Source: a virus
Length of the DNA stretch: 64,000 nucleotides
Reading direction: 5' to 3' (one strand)
IMG/VR virus record: IMGVR_UViG_3300030099_004448
Location: 170,605-234,604 of that record
Position numbers and translations under genes: made by a program. Position 1 is the stretch's first letter. Every line of letters starts with the position of its first letter. The notes under the pieces were generated by a model. It saw nothing but the letters and a program-made list of their open reading frames with translations. It was not told where the DNA came from and searched no databases. Positions 59,001-64,000 of the stretch are shown piece after piece.

Positions 59001-59692
59001 ATGCAGGTTCTGATGGTATTGTTCAGGCATCTCAACTTAGATCAACAATCGCTCAAGGTGCTGCACCATTTACAGTTGTATCTACAACTAAGGTTACTAA
59101 CCTGAACGTTGATTTACTTGATGGTAAGAGTGCAACATCATCTGCAACTGCCAATACGATTATGTCTCGTAATGGTAGTGCGAATAGCGCACTCAATAAG
59201 TTGACATCTACAACGATTGATAACTCTGGAAATATTGATACTAACACACTTGATGCTAGTACCGCAGATATTACTACTCTGAATGTCACTGGTAGTATCA
59301 ATGGTAATTCAAATTATCCATTGATCGACCAATTCAGAATGGGTAAGTACCTAGAAACTTTCAACGATCTAGGTAATAAGAGTGGAACTGTTAATCTCGA
59401 TACTTCTACAGGTAACAACTTCAGAATCAGAATCACAGGTAACACCAGCATCAACTTTACCAATATTCCTGTTGACTCTAACAATTCTAGTGCTGACATC
59501 TATTCAACACAAATTATTGTCAAGAACGGAACTGGTGGTGCTAGTTTGACATGGAACGGTAACATAAAGTGGCCAGGTGGATCTACACCTTCTAGAACTA
59601 CTAATAATGGTGCTGAAGATATTTGGGTCTTTATTTCATATGATAGTGGTTCTACCTGGTACGGAAACCTTGCTCTACCCGACATGAAGTAG
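53006..59692 (+). CDS. Giant virion structural protein (baseplate/fibre type)
   Basis: 2228 residues. The start PLSRLENFLKNAEGNILYVN with SLTRPFRTIQRALIESARFS is typical of very long cyanophage virion proteins. Residues about 50-350 look like a pectin-lyase-type beta-helix region. The middle has many Ig-like or beta repeats (YNGTFEVFQVDNPRTFQVSV; GLSSQGKPVGAGEENLGG). After about 1500, fibre-like repeats with short strand pairs (NVGIITTLIVPP, NSGIVTTISG) lead to a globular tip (residues about 2110-2228, with TGNTSINFTNIPVDS). Likely a baseplate wedge-to-fibre connector or long fibre. Confidence 0.82.
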   Translation: MPLSRLENFLKNAEGNILYVNPSDFDATDSYENRGNSLTRPFRTIQRALIESARFSYRAGRNNDKIDSTTILVYPGTHYIDNRPGHSIESNGSTATFKRFTNGSWQEAGAELTEFNENTNFDIFDEENELHKYNSVNGGVILPRGTSIVGLDLRKTKIRPLYVPDPLNDAVPSTSIFRVTGTCYFTAFSFFDADPARQAYRDSTARKVNPRFSHHKLTCFEYADGVNNVVLGNDVTDLTDLEMFYFKVTYAYGDSGGRGLADYPSSTSLDFEPSVDEFRIVGDLTANPLGITSLRSGDGVIPTQEITVITSNKHGLFKDTPVLISGISTNVSAYNGSFVVKDVLSDTKFTYETTSTPTDVLPTQDKFNNSQIIVESDSTSSASPYVFSCSLRSVFGVNGLHADGSKATGFKSMLTAQFTGISLQKDDNAFILFDEETNIYNDNNTVSDDQKPLHTNSRAIYRPDFENFHMKCSNDSIIQCVSIFAIGFAKHFVAESGGDQSITNSNSNFGAISLESAGFQANSFDRDDVGYITHIIPPREPERRISNITWLPLDATKIVSAATTNKLWLANFKSADVPPPSELDAYRIGGKRQDKLFLQTITGTAVSTFSSPILMDVPAGTGLSTEAFKTNVVGRAAGINSISTNILTFTQNHQLFNGEKIRIYADTGEMPANLEANKIYYALTTGLNPNQIKVSTSVNDAEAGNNITGITNGGGEVTVLSTVADKVTGEPGHPIQFDDTEGQWYVNSSPSTFFNEIYTGITGIGTDTVGEVTGGTFIQRQIDARGIEERIYKIRYVVPKEFSNGRQPSEGFILQESKSVGVGSASFLDVSVSDPTQLRNPRIITLASYNSVTERATIKTEKEHNFVAGDQVIIKGVSSANNTVATATSAYNGTFEVFQVDNPRTFQVSVTTGDPGVFLNQVNQRSTQQQVEALPTVQRSRYKDSLYIYNSRQIREHIPGADGQDGVYAVTLLCGSVQPDQNIGFGVSEKKFSQNVVDLYPQGDRDNYNSDPQPAISHARKSPLGKVLTNDKRNSVTREGEEIFLENNNVAFVVDSAAITGTGNTTVTLNLTRNHGFNKIKSLSITNGGAGYNNAAGVTTTIYAADLVTSSGGTGEGGVIRANVSTGNTIASFRIVEPGGAYGIGDTMTVSADPAGAPSAFAVLTVDDIYNNIGDSLELSGFPTPKLNGVFKIIDVPDANTVVVENDLNLESNVYKTRNDDRKPVVTYAGKGLIFDSLDYNPEAGIATVTVESAHNFLPGNTFRIVGSGNTFFGLEKYQVLENVGINTFAFTAGVSTVAQTMATGTTIQRYGLSSQGKPVGAGEENLGGRSTPMYVGIQTTLASPAAKTDISITVTNADGFNLGDYITLGEEVLRIKANPTSNTLQVARGQFATPANTGEVGQVIQKIKILPMELRRHSILRASAHTFEYLGFGPGNYSTGMPQVQDRILTDDEVLLAQSREQDGGAVVYTGMNDRGEFFTGATKVNGTTGEETTIGAPQITYFGDESKSEVVSANNGIFDDLIVKNAITVEGGVNQNRTSQFYGPVSYTNKVTVSSEEGLETNVFFLKGEAAQAKEMTVGIQTPIIGKRPGDISFKAIPDPGGYIGHVFADNDWRRWGVISIEKDETFLTLDRVAIGETGGSSGFVHDSTADAFQVNGVTRIDHLFVGGAVTFSQNQTFSGVTYETVTVKDEIVLTGTAGTDNYVFKVTDADKIAQFSNVEITGAAFTFGNNTQVTVENSFESNFTGVSTFKGTVAMGQLEVVGLASAAIGIFTSVECEFLQVGTAASIKLGFATDFYVYDDLVVQSNAYVNTGVVTTIEGSDLTYDEITGTTVQAVGLRATNFATPNAKINVGIITTLIVPPYNVNTGDSWAGISTAYIGAGIVTTLIVPAGGWIGAPQAYINSGIVTTISGTDATYTNVNANNVYSPYIAGQTGGNPAGAGVLYVQNAQVGSKLWLSGTAAGEGLRANVGIITYFGHNAKSLLGNLDSSGNNMHINAGSDGIVQASQLRSTIAQGAAPFTVVSTTKVTNLNVDLLDGKSATSSATANTIMSRNGSANSALNKLTSTTIDNSGNIDTNTLDASTADITTLNVTGSINGNSNYPLIDQFRMGKYLETFNDLGNKSGTVNLDTSTGNNFRIRITGNTSINFTNIPVDSNNSSADIYSTQIIVKNGTGGASLTWNGNIKWPGGSTPSRTTNNGAEDIWVFISYDSGSTWYGNLALPDMK

Positions 59693-59694
59693 TA

Positions 59695-59701
59695 ATAAAT
59701 A
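59695..59701 (+). promoter_or_regulatory. T4-type late promoter box
   Basis: ATAAATA, 21 nt before the next start codon. Confidence 0.65.
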
Positions 59702-59722
59702 AATTATCTCGTGATTTAATAT

Positions 59723-60337
59723 ATGACTAGAACAGAAGTGTCATGTGAGTATCAAGATTTCATCGGGACTTACAGAAATGTATATCCCGATGATTTTTGT
59801 GAGCACTTGATCAATTTTTTTGAAGAAATAGAAAGCGGTACTAATTGTATTATCCAAAATAGACAAGAAGAAGATTCCAGAATGCCTAAGTGCGATAAGG
59901 ATGATAAATTCATGTTTTTGGACTTAGCTGCTCTCCAAGTTCCTCGGTGGAGAGATAAAGCTACGATTAACATGATATGGAAGGGACTTCAAGTTTGTTT
60001 CGATCAATATGTTAAAGAGTACGACCATCTTAAAGATAATAATATATCAGGACATGCATTAAAAATGCAAAGAACTGATCCTGGTCAAGGTTATCATATT
60101 TGGCATTATGAAAATAATGGATACGAAGATAGACATAGGTGTCTAGCATTCTCAATTTATCTCAATGATATTGAAGATGCAGGTGAAACCGAATTTCTCT
60201 ATTTGAAAAGAAGAATTAAACCAGAGAGGAATATGTGTACTATTTGGCCTGCTGGTTTTACCCATGTTCATCGAGGTAATGTTGTTCATGGAACTAAATC
60301 TAAATATATTATAACTGGTTGGTTTTATTACATCTAA
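59723..60337 (+). CDS. Prolyl-hydroxylase-type Fe(II)/2OG oxygenase
   Basis: 204 residues. The core GQGYHIWHYENNGYEDRHRC, FSIYLNDIEDAGETEFLYLK and TIWPAGFTHVHRGNVVHGTK belongs to P4Hc-like phage oxygenases. Iron ligands are probably His128, Glu130 (an HxE variant) and one of His181/183/189, with Lys194 at the place of the usual Arg. It ends one base before a collagen-like Gly-Asn-Pro repeat gene and shares its late promoter, so modification of that protein is the natural hypothesis. Confidence 0.82.
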   Translation: MTRTEVSCEYQDFIGTYRNVYPDDFCEHLINFFEEIESGTNCIIQNRQEEDSRMPKCDKDDKFMFLDLAALQVPRWRDKATINMIWKGLQVCFDQYVKEYDHLKDNNISGHALKMQRTDPGQGYHIWHYENNGYEDRHRCLAFSIYLNDIEDAGETEFLYLKRRIKPERNMCTIWPAGFTHVHRGNVVHGTKSKYIITGWFYYI

Positions 60338-60338
60338 G

Positions 60339-61451
60339 ATGACCCATTACACCCGTAGAATTATACAATCAGGATCCTTATTAGCGGGATCAGTTACTTT
60401 TAATTCCCCTGGCACTTTTACTGCTCCCCCAAGATTACAGGTTGCTAGTTTATCTGGAAAGGGCGCTGCGGGAAATCCAGGCAATCCTGGTAATGCTGGT
60501 AATAAGGGTAATGGCGGATCAGGAAATCCTGGAAACCACGGTGGTGGTGGAGGAGGCGGAGGCGGTGGTGGTTCCGCTGCTGAAGGCGAAAAATCAAGCA
60601 CTAATAGTGCCCAGGGTGGCCAAAAAGGCGGAAGCACAAACAACCCTGGCGGTGGCGGTGGTAATGGTGGTAGTAAAGGAAACCCCATCAACTTTGGTAG
60701 GGACGAAGAATATAATAACAAATACACTAAAAAAGCAAACGCTGGCAATCCTGGTAGTCAAGGGCAGTCAGGTAATCAAGGCAATAAAAATAGTGGCAAT
60801 AGTGGTGGATCAGGAAATCCTGGTAATTCAGGACAAGCTGGTGCAAAAACTAAATTTGGTAATTATCAATTCCCTGGTGGAAATGGCGGAAATGCTGGTT
60901 CGGGAAATCCAGGCAATCCTGGAAATCCTGGTAATAAGGGAAATGCTGGTGGTGGCGGTAATGGCGGAGGAGGAGGTGGCGGCGCACTTGTCGCCTACAA
61001 CAACTTCGGTAATGATGACTACAAAATGGATGCCATAACTAAAGGAAATGCTGGTAGTGGCGGCAATCCTGGCGGTCAAAGTGGTAATACTGGGCAAAGA
61101 TTTTGGAACGATCGCGGCAACTGTGCTGGTGGTAATGGTGGCGGCGGTGGTCCTGGTCCTGGTCCCGCTGGTGCTGGTGGTGAAGGTGGCAACGGAGGCG
61201 GTGCCAATGGCAATGATGACTCTGGTGACGGTAAAGCAGGAGGCGGTGGCGGCGGAGGCGGCGGTGGTGGCGCCCAACGCAACACTGGTAACCCTGGAAA
61301 TCCTGGAAACCCTGGATCTAGCAACCCTGGAAACCCAGGAAATGCTGCTAATACCAATAGTTTCACAGATATTTCTATAACCCCATTGAATAATTATTCA
61401 GTCACAGTTCCGAGTGGTGGTACGGTAACTATCTCCTGGGATGCTCAATAA
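60339..61451 (+). CDS. Collagen-like/polyglycine-helix adhesin
   Basis: 370 residues. Residues 1-40 form a beta domain (TFNSPGTFTAPPRLQVASLS) as in Gly-rich phage adhesins. Residues about 42-340 are Gly-X-Y-type repeats, mainly GNPGNPGNAGNKGN and GGNGGNAGS, broken by polyglycine and by short charged loops (NFGRDEEYNNKY, YNNFGNDDYKMD). The last ~30 residues are beta again (SVTVPSGGTVTISW). The layout recalls T2/S16 gp38 tail-fibre adhesins built of polyglycine-II helices, and also collagen. GC content is raised locally by Gly codons. One transcript with the oxygenase before it. Confidence 0.8.
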   Translation: MTHYTRRIIQSGSLLAGSVTFNSPGTFTAPPRLQVASLSGKGAAGNPGNPGNAGNKGNGGSGNPGNHGGGGGGGGGGGSAAEGEKSSTNSAQGGQKGGSTNNPGGGGGNGGSKGNPINFGRDEEYNNKYTKKANAGNPGSQGQSGNQGNKNSGNSGGSGNPGNSGQAGAKTKFGNYQFPGGNGGNAGSGNPGNPGNPGNKGNAGGGGNGGGGGGGALVAYNNFGNDDYKMDAITKGNAGSGGNPGGQSGNTGQRFWNDRGNCAGGNGGGGGPGPGPAGAGGEGGNGGGANGNDDSGDGKAGGGGGGGGGGGAQRNTGNPGNPGNPGSSNPGNPGNAANTNSFTDISITPLNNYSVTVPSGGTVTISWDAQ

Positions 61452-61454
61452 ATA
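61448..61454 (+). promoter_or_regulatory. T4-type late promoter box
   Basis: ATAAATA overlapping the adhesin stop, 22 nt before the next start. Confidence 0.65.
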
Positions 61455-61476
61455 ATCAAAACTTGTTTATTTTACT

Positions 61477-61956
61477 ATGGAAGAAATGAACAAATCTGCA
61501 GACCTTGAAGCGGTAGAAAAACAAAAAGAATTGTTAAACGCACAGATTGAACTTGAGAAACTTAAGTTCGAGATGTATGACATCAGAGCTGCTAAAAATA
61601 GAGCACGTAGTATTTCCGTTGGTTCTGCAAACGGTGGAACTATAGAAATTTCAATGCGTGGAGATACAAATGATCTGTATATGCAACTCAATCCAACTGA
61701 AGCGGTTGAATTGTTAAACTCTCTTGCTGCTCAATGTGGTTTAGACATTGCTACTAGACCCAAGGACGATTATGCCACTTGGAGATCTTGGGATCCTAGA
61801 ACTCTTCCTGACACAACACACCTTGGTCTTGGTTCATGGCAACTCAGTGATAACTCAAGAGAAAAACTTATTGCTAAAAAAGAATTAGAACTACAACAAG
61901 TTCGAGTAGAAGAACCACCCAAACCACTATTGCCTAATCAAAATGAATCTGAGTGA
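61477..61956 (+). CDS. Hypothetical protein
   Basis: 159 residues. Coiled-coil start (about 5-45, VEKQKELLNAQIELEKLKFE), then a beta domain (SISVGSANGGTIEISMRGDT) and a segment with DYATWRSWDPRTLPDT. Conserved-looking in cyanophages; function unknown. It overlaps the next gene by 14 nt. Confidence 0.75.
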   Translation: MEEMNKSADLEAVEKQKELLNAQIELEKLKFEMYDIRAAKNRARSISVGSANGGTIEISMRGDTNDLYMQLNPTEAVELLNSLAAQCGLDIATRPKDDYATWRSWDPRTLPDTTHLGLGSWQLSDNSREKLIAKKELELQQVRVEEPPKPLLPNQNESE

Positions 61957-62476
61957 ACTTTACATTATTGTTGATAATCACCAAAAGGAAATAAGAGGAG
62001 TATTTCAAAAAGAACCACAAGATTGGAAAAATATCTGCACATTTCCTGGACTAAGTGATGAAGAAAAATCTGATTTATCTTGGGCAGGTCATGATGGAGT
62101 GGGTTTTGTTCGTGGTGAATCTCTAAAAAATTATTCTTGTAATGATGGTCACTTAGAAGAAATAAAACTGAATATAAAAAGAATGTCAGGAGAAATCATA
62201 AAAGATCTTCGTGCTGAAGGTGTGATTTTTGAAGGATATAGATTTCCTGTTGATTTGGAATCAATTATGTTTGCTAACTTCCAAAACAATAGACATTCTA
62301 ATATCATCAAGAGTCAAAATAATTATCACAAATTCAGTAGAGATCAAATGTTCTCTCTTGTAGAGAAACTAAATCATAAATTTGATGAACTATTAGATCA
62401 AGAAGTAGAATTTTTTAGACAAATTGATGAGTGTTCCTCAGTATATGAATTGAGTCAATTAAATTATGGTATCTGA
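61943..62476 (+). CDS. Hypothetical protein, possible fibre-assembly helper
   Basis: 177 residues. N-terminal beta part, then KDLRAEGVIFEGYRFPVDLE and a helical end RDQMFSLVEKLNHKFDELLD with FFRQIDECSSVYELSQLNYG. The second half resembles phage tail-fibre assembly or DUF4376-type helpers, and its location downstream of fibre genes fits. Not certain. Confidence 0.6.
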   Translation: MNLSELYIIVDNHQKEIRGVFQKEPQDWKNICTFPGLSDEEKSDLSWAGHDGVGFVRGESLKNYSCNDGHLEEIKLNIKRMSGEIIKDLRAEGVIFEGYRFPVDLESIMFANFQNNRHSNIIKSQNNYHKFSRDQMFSLVEKLNHKFDELLDQEVEFFRQIDECSSVYELSQLNYGI

Positions 62477-63131
62477 CTATTTTAATTACGATGTAGACAG
62501 TCTGGATTATATTATTCCAGATTTAGAATTAGATGATTCCCTATCAGATGAATGGCCTTTGATGTCATTTAATAACCCATCACATGTAACAGTTTCTGAT
62601 ATTTTTTCTGAGGAAGAAATTGGTAAGATTATATTTACAGGTAAACAATCTGGTTCACATTTAGGAACTGTTGCTTCAAATAGTGAGTTTGTAGTTGACT
62701 CTGAAGTGAGAAGATCTAAGGTCTCTTGGTTAAAACCAAACTCATTTAATAGTTGGTTGTATGAAAGATTGACTCGTATTATTTGCGAAATCAATGATTC
62801 TAATTGGGAATACGATTTACGTTCTATACAAACATTACAGTTTGGTGAATATCATTCAGAATACCAGGGGCATTATGTACAACATTTGGATGCTAATCTG
62901 GGAAATAATGTAAATACGACTCAAAGAAAATTAAGTTTTTCAGTTCAACTATCACATCCCAATATTTACCAAGGTGGTGATTTGGTATTGAATAATGGTA
63001 TAGAGATAATATCAAAAAACAAAGGATCTATGACTATATTTCCTTCACATACCTTACATGAAGTAACACCAGTAACCAAAGGTGTTCGTTATTCTTTAGT
63101 TGGTTGGGTTATTGGAGATAAGTTAAAATGA
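62466..63131 (+). CDS. Fe(II)/2OG oxygenase (P4Hc-like)
   Basis: 221 residues. His140-x-Asp142 (YVQHLDANLG), His198 (SHTLHEVTPV), Arg208 (GVRYSLVGW). The ending matches domain 2 of the fused protein at 14114 (FPHEILPVTSGTRYSIITW). The N-terminal ~50 residues are specific. It overlaps the upstream gene by 11 nt and the next by ATGA. Confidence 0.88.
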   Translation: MVSDYFNYDVDSLDYIIPDLELDDSLSDEWPLMSFNNPSHVTVSDIFSEEEIGKIIFTGKQSGSHLGTVASNSEFVVDSEVRRSKVSWLKPNSFNSWLYERLTRIICEINDSNWEYDLRSIQTLQFGEYHSEYQGHYVQHLDANLGNNVNTTQRKLSFSVQLSHPNIYQGGDLVLNNGIEIISKNKGSMTIFPSHTLHEVTPVTKGVRYSLVGWVIGDKLK

Positions 63132-63685
63132 ATAAAGTAATTAGAGGATTTTTAGGATTAGAATTTTGTAAATTTACTGAACAATATTTTATCACCAGAC
63201 TATCTTCTGGTAAAGATATTCAATTTGGTTCTGACTCAAACACAAATAATGGAGGTATGAATATCTACGGTGATCCTTTCACTGATACAATTCTAAAACT
63301 ATCCACAGATCATATCTCATGTGTGTTAGGCAAACATTTACTGCCAACTTACTCCTATGTAAGATTTTATCAAAGAGGTGATGAGTTAAATATACACACA
63401 GATAGACCAGAATGTGAATACTCCGCAACTCTTACTCTAGCACATCCTTCAGATCAACCACTATCCCCAATTTATTTTAACAAAAGTCCTTCAAAGAATG
63501 GTGCTGAAAGTGTTACTCTAGAAAGAGGAGATTTGTGCATTTATGAAGGTTGTAAATACTATCATTGGAGAGAACCAATAGAATCTGATTGGTTACTTCA
63601 ATGTTTTATACACTGGGTTGATGCAAATGGACCCCATAAAGACTTATTATTCGATGGAAGACCTTTTCTGGGAGTACCTAAATAA
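63128..63685 (+). CDS. Oxygenase-like protein, sister of domain 1 at 14114
   Basis: 185 residues. His90-x-Asp92 (NIHTDRPECE) and His146 (YYHWREP) align with domain 1 of the 382-residue fusion: LPTYSYVRFYQRGDELNIHT against LPTYVYSRVYKNGSDLKRHT, and GCKYYHWRE against GCNAPHWRD. No final Arg is obvious. Co-translated with the oxygenase before it; the pair equals the fusion with domains in reverse order. Confidence 0.82.
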   Translation: MNKVIRGFLGLEFCKFTEQYFITRLSSGKDIQFGSDSNTNNGGMNIYGDPFTDTILKLSTDHISCVLGKHLLPTYSYVRFYQRGDELNIHTDRPECEYSATLTLAHPSDQPLSPIYFNKSPSKNGAESVTLERGDLCIYEGCKYYHWREPIESDWLLQCFIHWVDANGPHKDLLFDGRPFLGVPK

Positions 63686-63715
63686 AAATGTCTGAGTTAC
63701 TTATTATTCTCTATC

Positions 63716-63895
63716 ATGGCGAAACCAACAGAAACTACTGGTGCTGATGTCGAAAGTATGATCACTGATCTGACATCAAGACTTGAAACACTTCGTGAAG
63801 AACTGCTCGAAACTGAGAGAGCATTTAACACTAAAAAAGAAGAATTTATTAAACTGTCTGGTGCTCTAGAAGCATTACATACAGTCAAAGGATAA
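63716..63895 (+). CDS. Coiled-coil small protein
   Basis: 59 residues with a long heptad helix (DVESMITDLTSRLETLREEL continuing to residue 55). CTAAATA at 63679-63685 lies 30 nt upstream. It resembles small conserved cyanophage coiled-coil proteins; function unknown. Confidence 0.75.
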   Translation: MAKPTETTGADVESMITDLTSRLETLREELLETERAFNTKKEEFIKLSGALEALHTVKG

Positions 63896-63948
63896 TCTTT
63901 GAAACTCCACAGAGTTATTATATACATTATTACGGGGGTATGTCAATA

Positions 63949-63977
63949 TTGACTATCCCTCTTTTTTTCTCTATACT
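63949..63977 (+). promoter_or_regulatory. Sigma70-type promoter
   Basis: TTGACT (63949-63954) and TATACT (63972-63977) are 17 nt apart, 8 nt before an ATG at 63986. With so short a leader the first ATG would be almost leaderless. Confidence 0.7.
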
Positions 63978-63985
63978 GTATTACT

Positions 63986-64000
63986 ATGCGTTTTGTCCGT
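63986..64000 (+). CDS. Start of an open frame cut by the window end
   Basis: Only five codons (Met-Arg-Phe-Val-Arg) are visible after the promoter at 63949. Product cannot be judged. Confidence 0.35.

Noticed and set aside
60347-60748. Proline-rich open frame antisense to the adhesin
   Set aside because: It is a by-product of the Gly repeats (GGN codons read as Pro/Leu backwards); no start signal.
60470-61340. CRISPR-like or direct DNA repeats
   Set aside because: The repeats are in-frame Gly-X-Y codons of variable length, not equal repeats with unique spacers.
63688-63747. 19-aa leader peptide before the coiled-coil gene
   Set aside because: A frame exists (MSELLIILYHGETNRNYWC) next to a late box, but there is no ribosome site and no coding support.

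Overview
The window is a piece of a T4-like cyanophage genome (a myovirus infecting marine Synechococcus or Prochlorococcus). The reasons are direct. T4-type core genes appear in T4-like order (gp33-gp59-gp32; baseplate proteins gp53, gp48, gp4, gp54, gp26, gp27, gp5). They are mixed with cyanobacterial auxiliary genes: psbA, psbD, plastocyanin, ferredoxin, talC, cp12, cpeT, phoH and thyX. Genes are tightly packed, often with ATGA overlaps, the DNA is AT-rich, and there is no integrase, transposase or CRISPR array. All calls were made by reading the sequence; no database search was run.

Layout. 0-4.1 kb: photosynthetic electron-transport block (psbA 3' end, a thioredoxin-like gene, petE, petF, psbD and several membrane micro-genes). 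4.2-6.4 kb: small unknown genes and tRNA-Ala. 6.3-20.4 kb: an accessory island with Kdo synthesis (kdsB, kdsA), two pentein/amidinotransferase enzymes, two radical SAM enzymes, a cupin, talC, two short tail-fibre-type proteins, several Fe(II)/2-oxoglutarate oxygenases (one a tandem fusion), three GT25-like glycosyltransferases in a row and a miniature DegT aminotransferase. 20.4-24.9 kb: glutaredoxin, small conserved genes, a strongly promoted micro-gene region and thyX. 25.1-26.8 kb: a tandem pair of GT2-like glycosyltransferases. 26.8-31.0 kb: phoH, a RecB-like nuclease, gp33, gp59 and gp32 (late transcription and replication). 31.0-49.2 kb: baseplate and tail genes. gp53 to gp4 lie on the minus strand; gp54 onward lie on the plus strand, with cp12 inserted between gp27 and gp5. 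49.2-52.9 kb: an aminotransferase/radical SAM pair, three tRNAs, cpeT and another oxygenase. 53.0-64.0 kb: a 2228-residue virion protein, then a collagen-like Gly-Asn-Pro repeat protein directly behind an oxygenase gene, chaperone-like genes and two more oxygenases.

How it fits together. The photosynthesis block probably keeps photosystem II and electron transfer running during infection, while TalC and CP12 shift host carbon flow toward the pentose phosphate pathway. Late genes carry a recurring (A/C)TAAATA box about 21 nt before the start codon, and psbD carries it too. The accessory island plus the oxygenases beside fibre genes looks like a toolkit for modifying virion proteins or surface glycans. 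The most intriguing single arrangement is the prolyl-hydroxylase-type oxygenase placed one base before a collagen-like adhesin gene at 59.7-61.5 kb.
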